Notes under the pieces: model-generated
The model's input: only the letters and a program-made list of their open reading frames with translations
Databases searched by the model: none
What the model was told of the DNA's origin: nothing
NCBI RefSeq assembly: GCF_034314105.1
Contig: NZ_JAVIWJ010000001.1
Coordinates: 4,014,001-4,078,000, forward strand
Source of the DNA: Pseudomonas sp. AB6
GTDB taxonomy: Bacteria > Pseudomonadota > Gammaproteobacteria > Pseudomonadales > Pseudomonadaceae
Reading direction: 5' to 3'
DNA: 64,000 bases
Position numbers and translations under genes: made by a program
Shown here: positions 1 through 8,935 of the stretch, piece by piece
Numbering within the stretch: the stretch's first letter is position 1
How the letters are laid out: the number at the start of each line of letters is the position of its first letter

Positions 1-1668
1 CAAGCGCTCGCTGGCGAACCGTTGATTGGCCGTCTAGGTATTGCTCATACCCGTTGGGCAACCCATGGCGCGCCGTGCGAGCGTAATGCTCACCCGCACC
101 TTTCTGCGGATGAACTGGCGGTCGTGCACAACGGCATCATCGAAAACCATGAAGAACTTCGGGACCGTCTCGAAGGCCTGGGATACGTCTTTACCTCGGA
201 CACCGACACCGAAGTCATCGTCCACCTCCTGCATCACAAATTTAAAGACTCAGGTGATTTGACCATTGCGTTGAAGGCCGCCGTCAAAGAGCTGCACGGC
301 GCTTATGGTTTGGCTGTGATCAGCGCCAAGCAGCCAGATCGTTTGCTTGCTGCCCGCAGTGGCAGTCCTTTGGTCATCGGCCTGGGCCTGGGTGAAAACT
401 TCCTCGCGTCGGACCAACTCGCGCTGCGGCAAGTTACTGACCGTTTCGTGTACCTGGAAGAAGGCGATATCGCTGAGATTCGTCGCGACAGCGTGCAGAT
501 CTGGACGGTTGCTGGTTTGCCGGTCGAGCGTGAAGTCGTCCAATACCATGAGGGCGCGGAAGCGGCCGACAAAGGTAAGTTCCGCCATTTCATGCTCAAG
601 GAAATCCACGAACAACCGAAAGTAGTGCAGCGCACACTTGAAGGACGTTTGGGTCAACACCAAGTGTTGGTTCAAGCATTTGGACCACAGGCAGCCGAAC
701 TGTTTGCCAAGGTGCGTAACGTGCAGATCGTAGCGTGCGGTACCAGTTACCACGCAGGCATGGTGGCCCGATACTGGTTGGAAGCTTTGGCCGGGATCCC
801 GTGTCAGGTCGAAGTTGCCAGCGAGTTCCGTTACCGCAAGGTCGTTGTGCAGCCCGACACGTTATTTGTCTCGATCTCACAATCGGGCGAGACCGCTGAC
901 ACCCTCGCCGCTTTGCGCAACGCAAAAGAACTGGGTTTCCTCGCCAGCCTGGCTATCTGCAACGTCAGCATCAGCTCGCTGGTGCGTGAGTCGGACTTGA
1001 CGCTCCTGACCCAGGCCGGCCCGGAAATAGGCGTCGCCTCCACCAAAGCCTTTACCACCCAGCTGGTTGCTTTGCTACTGCTGACCCTGGCCTTGGGGCA
1101 AGTAAAAGGCACGCTGGAAGAAGGCGTTGAAGCAGAATTGGTTGAAGAACTCCGTCGCCTTCCTATCCGTCTGGGCGAAGCGTTGGCCATGGACAGCACC
1201 GTCGAAAAAGTCGCCGAGCTGTTTGCCGAGAAGCATCACACCCTGTTTTTAGGGCGTGGCGCCATGTACCCGGTTGCCATGGAAGGATCGCTCAAGCTCA
1301 AAGAGATTTCCTATATCCACGCAGAAGCCTATCCAGCCGGTGAACTCAAACACGGTCCGTTGGCCTTGGTCGACAGCGACATGCCCGTCGTCACCGTGGC
1401 GCCGAACAACGAGCTGTTGGAAAAGCTCAAATCCAACTTGCAAGAAGTCCGCGCCCGCGGCGGCGAATTGATCGTCTTCGCTGACGAACATGCCGGCATG
1501 ACCAACGGCGAAGGCACACACGTCATCGCCATGCCGCACATCATCGACACCCTGGCGCCTATTCTCTACACCGTCCCCCTGCAGTTGTTGTCGTATTACG
1601 TCGCGGTACTTAAGGGCACGGACGTGGACCAACCGCGTAACTTGGCGAAATCGGTGACGGTGGAGTGA
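1..1668 (+). CDS. glmS: Glutamine--fructose-6-phosphate aminotransferase, 5'-truncated by window edge
   Basis: Makes glucosamine-6-phosphate from fructose-6-phosphate and glutamine in the cytoplasm, the first step towards UDP-GlcNAc for peptidoglycan and LPS. The open frame runs from base 1 with 555 codons before TGA. The family is about 610 residues, so roughly 55 N-terminal residues, including the catalytic Cys, lie outside the window. Visible marks are the glutaminase segment GIAHTRWATHG, the SIS-domain motifs CGTSYHAG and SISQSGETADT, the segment AEAYPAGELKHGPLAL, and the conserved end PRNLAKSVTVE. In Tn7 biology, TnsD recognises the 3' end of this gene. An element end lies about 20 bp past the stop, so the gene marks the insertion site. 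Confidence 0.98.
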   Translation, partial: QALAGEPLIGRLGIAHTRWATHGAPCERNAHPHLSADELAVVHNGIIENHEELRDRLEGLGYVFTSDTDTEVIVHLLHHKFKDSGDLTIALKAAVKELHGAYGLAVISAKQPDRLLAARSGSPLVIGLGLGENFLASDQLALRQVTDRFVYLEEGDIAEIRRDSVQIWTVAGLPVEREVVQYHEGAEAADKGKFRHFMLKEIHEQPKVVQRTLEGRLGQHQVLVQAFGPQAAELFAKVRNVQIVACGTSYHAGMVARYWLEALAGIPCQVEVASEFRYRKVVVQPDTLFVSISQSGETADTLAALRNAKELGFLASLAICNVSISSLVRESDLTLLTQAGPEIGVASTKAFTTQLVALLLLTLALGQVKGTLEEGVEAELVEELRRLPIRLGEALAMDSTVEKVAELFAEKHHTLFLGRGAMYPVAMEGSLKLKEISYIHAEAYPAGELKHGPLALVDSDMPVVTVAPNNELLEKLKSNLQEVRARGGELIVFADEHAGMTNGEGTHVIAMPHIIDTLAPILYTVPLQLLSYYVAVLKGTDVDQPRNLAKSVTVE

Positions 1669-1693
1669 GTTGTCCACATTTGGGGCTGTGTGG

Positions 1694-1736
1694 TCTTACG
1701 AAATAAAAACTGTCGCAACTAAATAAAAACTGTCGC
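1694..1736 (+). repeat. glmS-proximal transposon end: two TnsB-type sites
   Basis: A 16-bp sequence, aaataaaaactgtcgc, occurs at 1701-1716 and again at 1721-1736, a period of 20 bp. It is preceded by TGTGGTCTTA from 1689. The AATAAA core at this distance from a TGTGG start resembles the outermost TnsB site of Tn7. Tight spacing is typical of the Tn7 R end, the end that faces glmS. That TnsB binds here is inference. Confidence 0.7.
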
Positions 1737-1775
1737 TGGCGGCTTCCTTTCCTCGGGTCGGTTTGCCAGCGACAG
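1730..1775. repeat. 11-bp inverted repeat overlapping the second TnsB-type site
   Basis: The arm ctgtcgctggc (1730-1740) is exactly complemented by gccagcgacag (1765-1775) with 24 bases between. It could be a hairpin limiting transcription into or out of the element, or an inverted extra half-site for a DNA-binding protein. No T-run follows, so a simple terminator is not well supported. Confidence 0.5.
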
Positions 1776-1830
1776 CTCTCCTCAACGTGCCTCCTCGCTT
1801 CGGGCACGTATCAAGGTTTGAAAGCCCAAT

Positions 1831-2578
1831 ATGATCCTAGCGATTCAGCCGGAAGAATCAGTCCGTTCCTACGTGGAAAGAAATCTTTTCATTAATGGGA
1901 AACATTCTTCAGAGGATGCTTTTCGGAATTTTTCAAAAACCTGCCCCTCAACCTCCGACTCGCTGGAGATCAGTAATTTGCTGGGGGGGGGCGGGATGCC
2001 AGGGTTTCAATAGGATGCTTCACAGGCATACTGATTATCCGATGAGGGCAGTTTTCAAAAACATACAAGACATTTCCTACTCTGAGCGTGAATATCTATC
2101 GGGATCAACTTGTTTCGACTCAATCAGAATCGAATCAGGATTCTGTCCAGTTTGCGTTCAAGAAGATGTCAAAAGATTAGGGTTTTCATTCTGGCGACGA
2201 GCCCATTGTTCTGAGCTCAAAGTATGCGCTGAACACAACGTGGTGTTAGTGAAGCGTTGTCCGGCCTGTGGTCGTCGATTTTCCTATGGTGGGCATGCGC
2301 TTAATGTGCTTTGGAAGACTTGCGGAGGGACTAATATCACAGACTGCACCGCGACATTGAACACCGATCAGATTGAGCTTAAAAAATCGAAAATATATAT
2401 GGAAATTCTGTCGTTTCCCCATCATATTTCCGAAGAAGCGGCCCTCAGTGTTTTAAATAAAAAGGTTCATCTAGACGACACCTATAAGTGCGAGGTCAAC
2501 TACTTAGGATATCCGTTTCATGTTGGCTCCTCGCCAGGATCAGCAGCGGAAGTTAGACCGCCCTCGGTTAAGTGGTAG
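1831..2578 (+). pseudogene. TniQ/TnsD-like target-selection protein, frameshifted and short
   Basis: The N-terminal part (1831 to about 1983, beginning MILAIQPEESVRSYVER) and the rest (to 2578) lie in different frames that meet at a run of nine G at 1983-1991; eight G would restore one frame of about 248 residues. The second part has the TniQ-type zinc ribbon: FCPVCVQEDVKRLG, then HCSELKVCAEHN, then CPACGRRF. TnsD proteins are usually about 500 residues, so the C-terminal region is also missing. In Tn7, TnsD binds the glmS end to direct insertion; this gene is next to glmS and reads away from it, as Tn7 tns genes do. A sequencing error in the G run would explain the frameshift but not the short length. 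Confidence 0.7.
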
Positions 2579-2838
2579 CTCTAGGCCAGCCAGCCAATTC
2601 AGCACCACCAGAGCGGCGGTCACAGGAAACACCCAGTTTCGGCCATATATAATTTAAGTCGCTAAACAACGATTTGTGCTTCCTAGCGCTATAGACCGGA
2701 TCCATGCAGTGTTTACTATCGAAGCATTCTTTACCGCGACTTAGTGTAACGATTGCCTTTTATGACTGCCATACCCACCGCGAACGACAGGAAGCCTTGG
2801 CTAACTCTCTGCCTGAATCGCTCGCGTATAGGTTCCGC

Positions 2839-3573
2839 CTAGTACTGGGCAACACCGCCATCAACATCGAGTTCTATCCCGTTTACGTACAGGCTATCGT
2901 CAGAGGCGAGAAACACTGCGGCCTTACCAATATCATCAACGGTGCCAAGGCGCCCAAGCGGAATTGTTGCGATCAGGGCATTGCGTTGCTCGTCATTGAC
3001 CAGTGCATCCAGCCCCGGCGTAGAGGTGTGACCAGGAGCAAGGACGTTTATCCGGATGCCCGTACCTTTCAAATCGAGGATCCAGCTACGCACGAGCGAC
3101 CTAACCGCAGCCTTGGTTGACCCATAGACCGACATGCCGGGGGTGCCGACTGACCCACCGATTGATCCTGTCAAGATCACTGAACCTGCCTCCGACAAAA
3201 ACGGCAGTGCCTTCTGAAGACCAAAAACTAGGCCTCGCACGTTGGTGTTGTAGAGTTTGTCGAAATGCGCTTCGGTGATTTCACCGAGCGGCATCGGCTC
3301 GAACATCCCAGCATTGAGCAACAAAACATCGATCTTGCCTGCCTGAGCTAAGACCGTAGCGTAGATCTGATCGATATCAGCCAGAACTGCCGAGTCTGCT
3401 CGTATTCCAACCGTATTTCCGCCAATTTCCGTGACTGCCAGATCGAGTGCAACCTGGTTTCGCCCAGTCACGAACACGCGCGCTCCTTCGCTAACAAAGT
3501 GTTTTGCAACTCCAAGGCCGATCCCGGAACTACCACCCGTGATGACAGCAACCTTTCCATTAAGCTTTCCCAC
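2839..3573 (-). CDS. Short-chain dehydrogenase/reductase (classical SDR)
   Basis: NAD(P)-dependent oxidoreductase of unknown substrate. From a GTG start at 3573 the protein is 244 residues, normal for classical SDRs; the open frame continues upstream but that part has no SDR similarity. It has the cofactor motif TGGSSGIG, LLLNAG, the catalytic YGSTK and the C-terminal VNGIELDVDGG. It resembles the SDR at 14585 in several stretches (TGRNQVALD against TGRRQLALD), so the two are probably paralogues or homologues gathered on the same element. The start is uncertain because the ribosome-binding site is weak. Confidence 0.85.
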   Translation of the reverse strand: MGKLNGKVAVITGGSSGIGLGVAKHFVSEGARVFVTGRNQVALDLAVTEIGGNTVGIRADSAVLADIDQIYATVLAQAGKIDVLLLNAGMFEPMPLGEITEAHFDKLYNTNVRGLVFGLQKALPFLSEAGSVILTGSIGGSVGTPGMSVYGSTKAAVRSLVRSWILDLKGTGIRINVLAPGHTSTPGLDALVNDEQRNALIATIPLGRLGTVDDIGKAAVFLASDDSLYVNGIELDVDGGVAQY

Positions 3574-4101
3574 GTTCCACCCCGCTGACCGTCCCGCCAT
3601 TGCGTTGCTTGGCCTTAAAACATCATGCGGGCGAGTGCCATGATTTAGTAGCCGCAATGGATCAAACGGTATAGCCGTACGCGCGGAATACCACGCGTTG
3701 ATTTGGCGTCATGTAACACGGCAGCGATTTCGCAACGCCTACATCGCCGGTATCGGACTGAATATCCTCAACTATTTCTACACACCAAAGTGCAATCTCT
3801 TGACCAGCTGCTTGCATTCGACCCGAGCAATTATTGGCATTCGGTTTGACCACCACTTTCTTCAGATTTGATCGGGATGCTTTGTTACGACGTTGGGCCC
3901 AGAGGAGCATCAAAACCGATTAAAGCATCACCGCGGACGAGAGATGGCTGGAGTGGACGCTGCTGCTAATGCATTCATACGGCGGGTGAATGACTCATAG
4001 ACAGTTTTGCCCGCTACTCAGGCAATCGGCTTTGGCTGATGATCATTGCACATCGAGACCATGAGTCGCGGTCCCACTGAGCTCTGACTATCAAAGGACA
4101 T
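3574..4101. other. Intergenic stretch without a recognisable gene
   Basis: About 530 bases between divergent SDR genes. One reverse frame (3662-3913, 83 codons) stays open but matches no family I know. The region presumably holds the promoters of both neighbours. A ribosome-binding site (AAAGGA) precedes the SDR start at 4102. Confidence 0.5.
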
Positions 4102-4860
4102 ATGATGAAAATCCCACAAGACGTAAAGATTGCCTTCATCACTGGCGCCAATCGCGGCATTGGCCTCGAGACTGCTAAGCAGCTCGGTAAGCTTGGCTAT
4201 TACCCAGTAATCGGCGCACGCAGCGAAAGCGCAGGGAAAGACGCGGTGTCGCAGCTAAAAGCCGTGGGAATTGATGCAGGCTCTATTGTGTTCGACGTAA
4301 CAGACGCGGTTTCCCGTCAGAATGCTTTCGATTACTTCACTCAGAACGCAGGGCGTCTGGATGTACTGATCAATAACGCGGGTGTTCATCTGGAAGGAGA
4401 ACCCGCCGTCGAGCACCTGTTCAGCGCCTCGACAGTGCCGGAAAAAGTGCTACGCGAAACGATGGAGGCTAACTTCTTTGCTCCTGTCGCCCTCATTCAG
4501 AAGCTGCTACCGCTGCTGCGCGAATCGTCTGCCGGCCGGATCGTCAATCTGTCCAGCATCCTGGGTTCGCTAGCGTTAGCGGCGGATCCTGCATCGCCGA
4601 TCTATGAAATGAAATCAGCGGCTTACGATACGTCCAAAACCGCCATCAACTCATACACCATTCAATTGGCCCATGAATTGCGCGGTAGCACCATCAAAGT
4701 CAACTCTGCGCACCCGGGTTGGGTACAGACAGCAATGGGCGGCAGCGCCGCACCCATGAGTATCGAAGAGGGAGCCAAAACCAGCGTGATGTTGGCAACA
4801 CTGCCAGTCGATGGTCCAAATGGTGGCTTCTTCCACATGGGCGCTCCGCTTCCGTTCTAA
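4102..4860 (+). CDS. Carbonyl-reductase-like SDR
   Basis: A 252-residue NAD(P)H-dependent oxidoreductase with TGANRGIGLETA near the N-terminus, LINNAG and the catalytic YDTSK. The GxRGIG form of the glycine motif and the lack of the usual VDGG ending fit the carbonyl-reductase type, which reduces ketones, quinones or aldehydes; the substrate is unknown. AAAGGA lies upstream of the start at a suitable distance. It begins a run of three same-direction redox genes (to 6326). A second, broken copy of the same gene lies at 10254. Confidence 0.87.
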   Translation: MMKIPQDVKIAFITGANRGIGLETAKQLGKLGYYPVIGARSESAGKDAVSQLKAVGIDAGSIVFDVTDAVSRQNAFDYFTQNAGRLDVLINNAGVHLEGEPAVEHLFSASTVPEKVLRETMEANFFAPVALIQKLLPLLRESSAGRIVNLSSILGSLALAADPASPIYEMKSAAYDTSKTAINSYTIQLAHELRGSTIKVNSAHPGWVQTAMGGSAAPMSIEEGAKTSVMLATLPVDGPNGGFFHMGAPLPF

Positions 4861-4946
4861 TGCGATCTGACTGGACGTAACCTCTTGGGGTCTACGTCCC
4901 GTCTACCGCTAAACCTACATCTACGCTTTGCGAGACAGAGGTTTCC

Positions 4947-5549
4947 ATGAAATTTGGTTTCATTGGATCAGGCCGCGTGGCGCAAGCCGTTGCGAAATAC
5001 TTGGTAGCAGCAGGCCATCAAGTACTCATGAGCAACAGTCGCGGCCCTGGCAGTTTGAGCGACATTATCCATCAACTAGGCCCTCACTCTAAAGCTGTTG
5101 AGGTTCAGGAAGCCGCGAAGTCCGACGTGGTATTTCTGGCAATCCCCTGGCTGAAAATCTCCGACACTTTAAAAACATTGCCTCATTGGGGCGGTCGCAT
5201 CCTGGTTGACGCCACCAACGAATTTCTCGACTTCAACGACCTGGCCCTCAGGGCTGATCTGAAGGGGCGTGCATCGAGTGAGTATGTCGCCGATCTGGCT
5301 CCGGGCGCACTGGTGGTCAAGGCTATCAACAACCTGTTCTCCGCTCGGTTTGCCGAAGGTCCTTTGGTGGATAACGCACGCAGAATCACGTTTATTTCTG
5401 GGGATAGCGCCAAAGCGAAAGCTCAGATTGGCAGTCTTCTGGAATCGTTTGGATTCGCCGTCATCGACCTTGGGTCACTTCACGACGGGGGACGCATGCA
5501 ACAAGCGAGCGGGCCTCTGGCGGGACTTGATCTACTGCAAGGCAATTAA
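4947..5549 (+). CDS. F420-type NADP-binding oxidoreductase
   Basis: A 200-residue Rossmann protein: MKFGFIGSGRVAQAVAKYL at the N-terminus is a dinucleotide-binding motif followed by a GHQVLMSNSRGP stretch typical of the NADP-oxidoreductase F420-dependent family. Pseudomonads are not known to use F420, so the protein probably works with NADP(H) and another partner; that is inference. It follows the SDR at 4102 by 86 bp and precedes the SDR at 5577 by 27 bp, suggesting one operon. Confidence 0.8.
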   Translation: MKFGFIGSGRVAQAVAKYLVAAGHQVLMSNSRGPGSLSDIIHQLGPHSKAVEVQEAAKSDVVFLAIPWLKISDTLKTLPHWGGRILVDATNEFLDFNDLALRADLKGRASSEYVADLAPGALVVKAINNLFSARFAEGPLVDNARRITFISGDSAKAKAQIGSLLESFGFAVIDLGSLHDGGRMQQASGPLAGLDLLQGN

Positions 5550-5576
5550 TTACTAAATGGCCATGGGAGTTCAGAA

Positions 5577-6326
5577 TTGAAAAAGTTGTTGGCGGGAAAA
5601 GTTGCCTTAGTGACCGGCGGGTCTCGCGGTTTAGGTGCAGCCACGGCGAAGGCACTGGCTGAGCAAGGCGCAGATGTCGCTATCAGTTACGTATTCTCGG
5701 GTGAGCAGGCGCTGGAGGTCGTTGAAGCCATAGAAGCCCAAGGCGTACGCGGTGCTGCTTTTCAAGCTGATCAGGGCGACGTCACTGCTGCGCAGGAGCT
5801 TATTGATCAAGTCGTGGAGCGTTTCGGTCGAATCGACATTCTTATTAGTAACGCTTCCATTGATCAAATGGGGAAAGTAGACGATTCAAGTCGAAGCACC
5901 GAAGCCTTCGACCGGTTCTGGGCCGTAACTCTCACCGGTTTCATGGCCACCGTCCGGGCTGCATCCAGAGTGCTCAGTGACCAAGGTCGCATCATTATGA
6001 TTGGCTCGAACCTAGGCACGCGGGTAGGTGTACCGGGCTTGTCGGACCTGGCTGCGGTCAAGGGCGCGATTGATGGATACTCACGAGGCGTCGCCCGAGA
6101 TCTTGCGCCGAAGAACATAACTGTCAATGTCGTGCATGCGGGATTTATGGAGACTGACATCAATGCGGGCTCGCGGGATGCGTTGGCGCCGATCATTGCA
6201 ACTTTGTGTTTTCCACGGTTCGGAAAACTTGAGGAGATAGTTGCCCCCATCCTGTTCCTTGCGAGTCCCGCCGCGTCATACATTACGGGCACCACGCTAG
6301 ACGTGGATGGTGGGTACAACGCCTAG
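5577..6326 (+). CDS. SDR-family protein with altered active site
   Basis: A 249-residue SDR starting at TTG, chosen because the motif TGGSRGLGAAT follows at the usual distance and GGGAG lies upstream. The C-terminus (ITGTTLDVDGGYNA) is typical of the 3-oxoacyl reductase-like group. The position that normally holds the catalytic Tyr of YxxxK reads LAAVK, with Leu for Tyr, and the usual NNAG motif reads SNAS. It may be catalytically weak, work by another route, or be decaying. Third gene of the 4102-6326 run. Confidence 0.82.
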   Translation: MKKLLAGKVALVTGGSRGLGAATAKALAEQGADVAISYVFSGEQALEVVEAIEAQGVRGAAFQADQGDVTAAQELIDQVVERFGRIDILISNASIDQMGKVDDSSRSTEAFDRFWAVTLTGFMATVRAASRVLSDQGRIIMIGSNLGTRVGVPGLSDLAAVKGAIDGYSRGVARDLAPKNITVNVVHAGFMETDINAGSRDALAPIIATLCFPRFGKLEEIVAPILFLASPAASYITGTTLDVDGGYNA

Positions 6327-6497
6327 CCTCGTCGTAATCTAAAGTGCGGCTATTGAATCAATGGGCATGGGTAAAAGCCGGAGCTTCATTGACGATACGG
6401 TTCACCTTGGACACGGATCAGTGAAGGCCTTCGATGCAATAGTGAGAGGTGTTGTTGAAACCAGTCGGCCAGTACTCCTGGCCGACGGCATCCATCG

Positions 6498-7575
6498 TTA
6501 GCGCATCATACTTTCAATGGCGTGCGCAACGCCTGCGCCGTAGGCTGGATCAGCCATCGTGCAATGCGCTATATGCCTGGCGATAACCGTTTCTCTCGCG
6601 CCGTGGATAGCACGGGCCGTGTTTTCAAAAAGTACCTGCTGCTGAGCCGGACTCCGAAAGAGGTTTCCGGGTTGGGAGTAGTAGTACGCGTCGACCCGGT
6701 GATTCCAATGATCTGCGGCCCCCTCGATACTCAGAGGAGGTTCGCGATAGTCCGGCTGCTCAATCCACTCGCCCTTGGTGTTCGGTTCGTAAGGCGTAGA
6801 GCCGCCAGCATTTCCATCAACACGCATCGTTCCATCGCGATGGTAGCTATGCACTGGACACTTTGCGGCGTTGACCGGAATCTGTGCAAAGTTCACGCTC
6901 AGCCGATAACGCTGGGCATCGCCATAAGCGAACAATCGCCCCTGCAACATTTTGTCCGGGGAAAAGCTGACACCCGGAACCACATTTGCCGGATTGAAGG
7001 CTGACTGTTCGACTTCCGCGAAGTAATTTTCTACGTTTCGATTCAGTTCGAAATAACCAACTTCAATCAGGGGATAATCTTTTTTGGACCATACCTTCGT
7101 CAAGTCGAATGGATTCACATGGTAGGTGCCAGCGTCGTTCTCAGGCATGATTTGGACCAGAAGCGTCCAACGCGGAAAATCGCCGTTTTCGATACTTTCG
7201 TATAAGTCGCGGTGTGAACTTTCACGATCCTTCCCGATTAGGGTTTCGGCTTCCTGATCAGTCAGGTTCTCAATTCCCTGCTCAGTTCGAAAATGAAATT
7301 TCACCCAAAAGCGCTCGTGTGCATTATTGATGAAGCTAAAGGTTATGACTCCCGAAACCGTGCATGTGACGGAAAGTTCGTGGGATTCCTCGATCACTCA
7401 TCACCACCGTCACTTGATGCAACGCTTCCGGCAATCCGGTCCAGAAATCCCAATTACTATCAGCGCTGCGCAAGCCTGTGCGCGGATCCCTTTTGATAGC
7501 ATGATTTAAATCCGGAAACTTGATCGGATCACGCATGAAAAACACTGGCGTATTGCCGCTAGCCAATGGCAGCAC
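6498..7575 (-). pseudogene. Monofunctional haem catalase, clade-3-like, broken
   Basis: Two frames together cover most of a small-subunit catalase, an H2O2-removing enzyme. The first (from 7575) has GNTPVFFMRDPIKFPDL and HMHGFGSH. After a frameshift near 7340-7350 the second continues SFINNAHERFWVKFHFRTEQG through the haem-side region to the normal end GAGVAHAI. The N-terminal third, including the catalytic His, is missing or scrambled upstream of 7575. The gene is therefore unlikely to make active catalase. Confidence 0.85.
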
Positions 7576-7875
7576 AGAACTCGGAATTCTCGTGTACTGA
7601 GCAGTCCCGCAACGCTTCGCCTACTGCGGTTCCCAGGTAATGCGCCTAAGCATGCAACGATTGAGATTTCAGCGAATGAAGTCGATGCCGCTGGCGTCTA
7701 TAAGACTCATGCCGCGACAGCCCCTGTTTTGTGGTCAAAAAAGCTGTGAACCGAGAGTGATATCAATCCGATACATTGCGTATCGTTACCTCAATGAGGA
7801 CGTCAGAGTACGCCTTGTATCGTTCGTGATGTGAGACATCTAATGGATTCTTGTAATAAATAGGAGAAAGCATAA
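7576..7875. other. Intergenic region between catalase relic and TetR relic
   Basis: About 300 bases between two divergent broken genes. It probably includes eroded 5' sequence of the catalase and the promoter of the tetR-like gene, for which AGGAGA lies upstream of the start at 7876. No other gene is seen. Confidence 0.4.
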
Positions 7876-8570
7876 ATGAGCGATCCGGTAGCCCCTGTTC
7901 CCCGCGGCGGACGCCCCCGAAGCGAGGTACTTCATCAGGCTATCCTCAAGGCCGCGCTTGATCTTGTTCTAGAGGTGGGTTTTCGCATTGTCAGCCTTGA
8001 AGCAATTGCCACTAAATCCGGCGTTGGGCGAGCGACGATTTATCGCAGATGGCCCAACAGGGCAGCCGTAGTGATGGAGGCGTTTGTCGGGCAGCTCGGT
8101 CCGGCCTCCTTCTTTCCAGAGGCGCAGAGCAATATGGAACGTTTAAGGTTGTAAATGCATGTCACAGCTACAGCATTCAGGGGACGGGTGGGGGCGTTGG
8201 TGCAGGCATTGATGGCTGAATCTCAATTCGATCCGGAGCTGGCGAAAGCATTGAGGGCAAATTGGATGCTACCGAGGCGGCGAATGGTTTTGATGTGCTG
8301 CAAGAGGCCATCAAGCAGGGGGAAGTACGTGCTGATATAGATGTAGAGGTAGCCATCGATAGTTTTTACGCGCCGATATACTACCGGTTACAACTACAGT
8401 CCGGGCCGATCTCCGATGACTTCGTTGACAAAGCCTTCTACCAGGCCACGGATGGGCACCGTCCAAGGCTCGTCATCGATCGCAAAAACATTTCTTCACT
8501 TGCGGCCAATACACCAGGGATGGAACGACCCACGGCGCGGAATTGCCCTGCCACAACCCTCAATGTCTAA
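7876..8570 (+). pseudogene. TetR/AcrR-family regulator, broken by a stop and a frameshift
   Basis: The N-terminal helix-turn-helix is intact (GRPRSEVLHQAIL to GVGRATIYRRWPNRAAV). The frame then ends at TAA 8152-8154, but the same frame resumes at once with TetR-like sequence (MHVTATAFRGRVGALV), so a sense codon such as CAA probably mutated to a stop. A second lesion near 8262 moves the C-terminal domain (DATEAANGFDVLQEAI to FVDKAFYQATDG) to another frame. The protein would lack its ligand-binding domain. The end of the gene is approximate. Confidence 0.85.
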
Positions 8571-8935
8571 ACAACGCGTGGCGTTTCCGTTAGCGCTAAG
8601 CAAGGGAGGGTCATTCGTCGCATCTGCGGCGACAGTATATGGTTGTTCGCGCCGAAGCTGCTGAGCCAGCATCGGCGCGAACCTGTTCAGGTGTGATTTG
8701 AAGACAACGTAGGGTAAAGGTCCACGTTTGCCGGCTGAAGATGGTTGTATCATTGCATTGCCATGCCATGCCATGCATTCCATGCCGTCCAGAAGACGGC
8801 GTCACGGCCCACCTAGTCAATACGCAGGACAATGCTTGCGCCTGGTTAGCCATTTTCCTTGGCGTCATCAGCATTATTAATAGCTATTAAAAGTAAAGGG
8901 TCGTGGAAGGGCACCGCACGAAGTGGCGGAGCAAT
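8571..8935. other. Intergenic region with a short CATG-rich repeat
   Basis: About 365 bases between the TetR relic and the convergent PRISE-like gene. At 8758-8789 short units (tgccatgccatgcattccatg) repeat ccatg several times. No gene or clear terminator is recognised. Confidence 0.4.

Noticed and set aside
3662..3913. 83-codon reverse open frame between two SDR genes
   Set aside because: No recognisable family and no clear ribosome site; the opposite strand has equally open frames, so it may be relic sequence.
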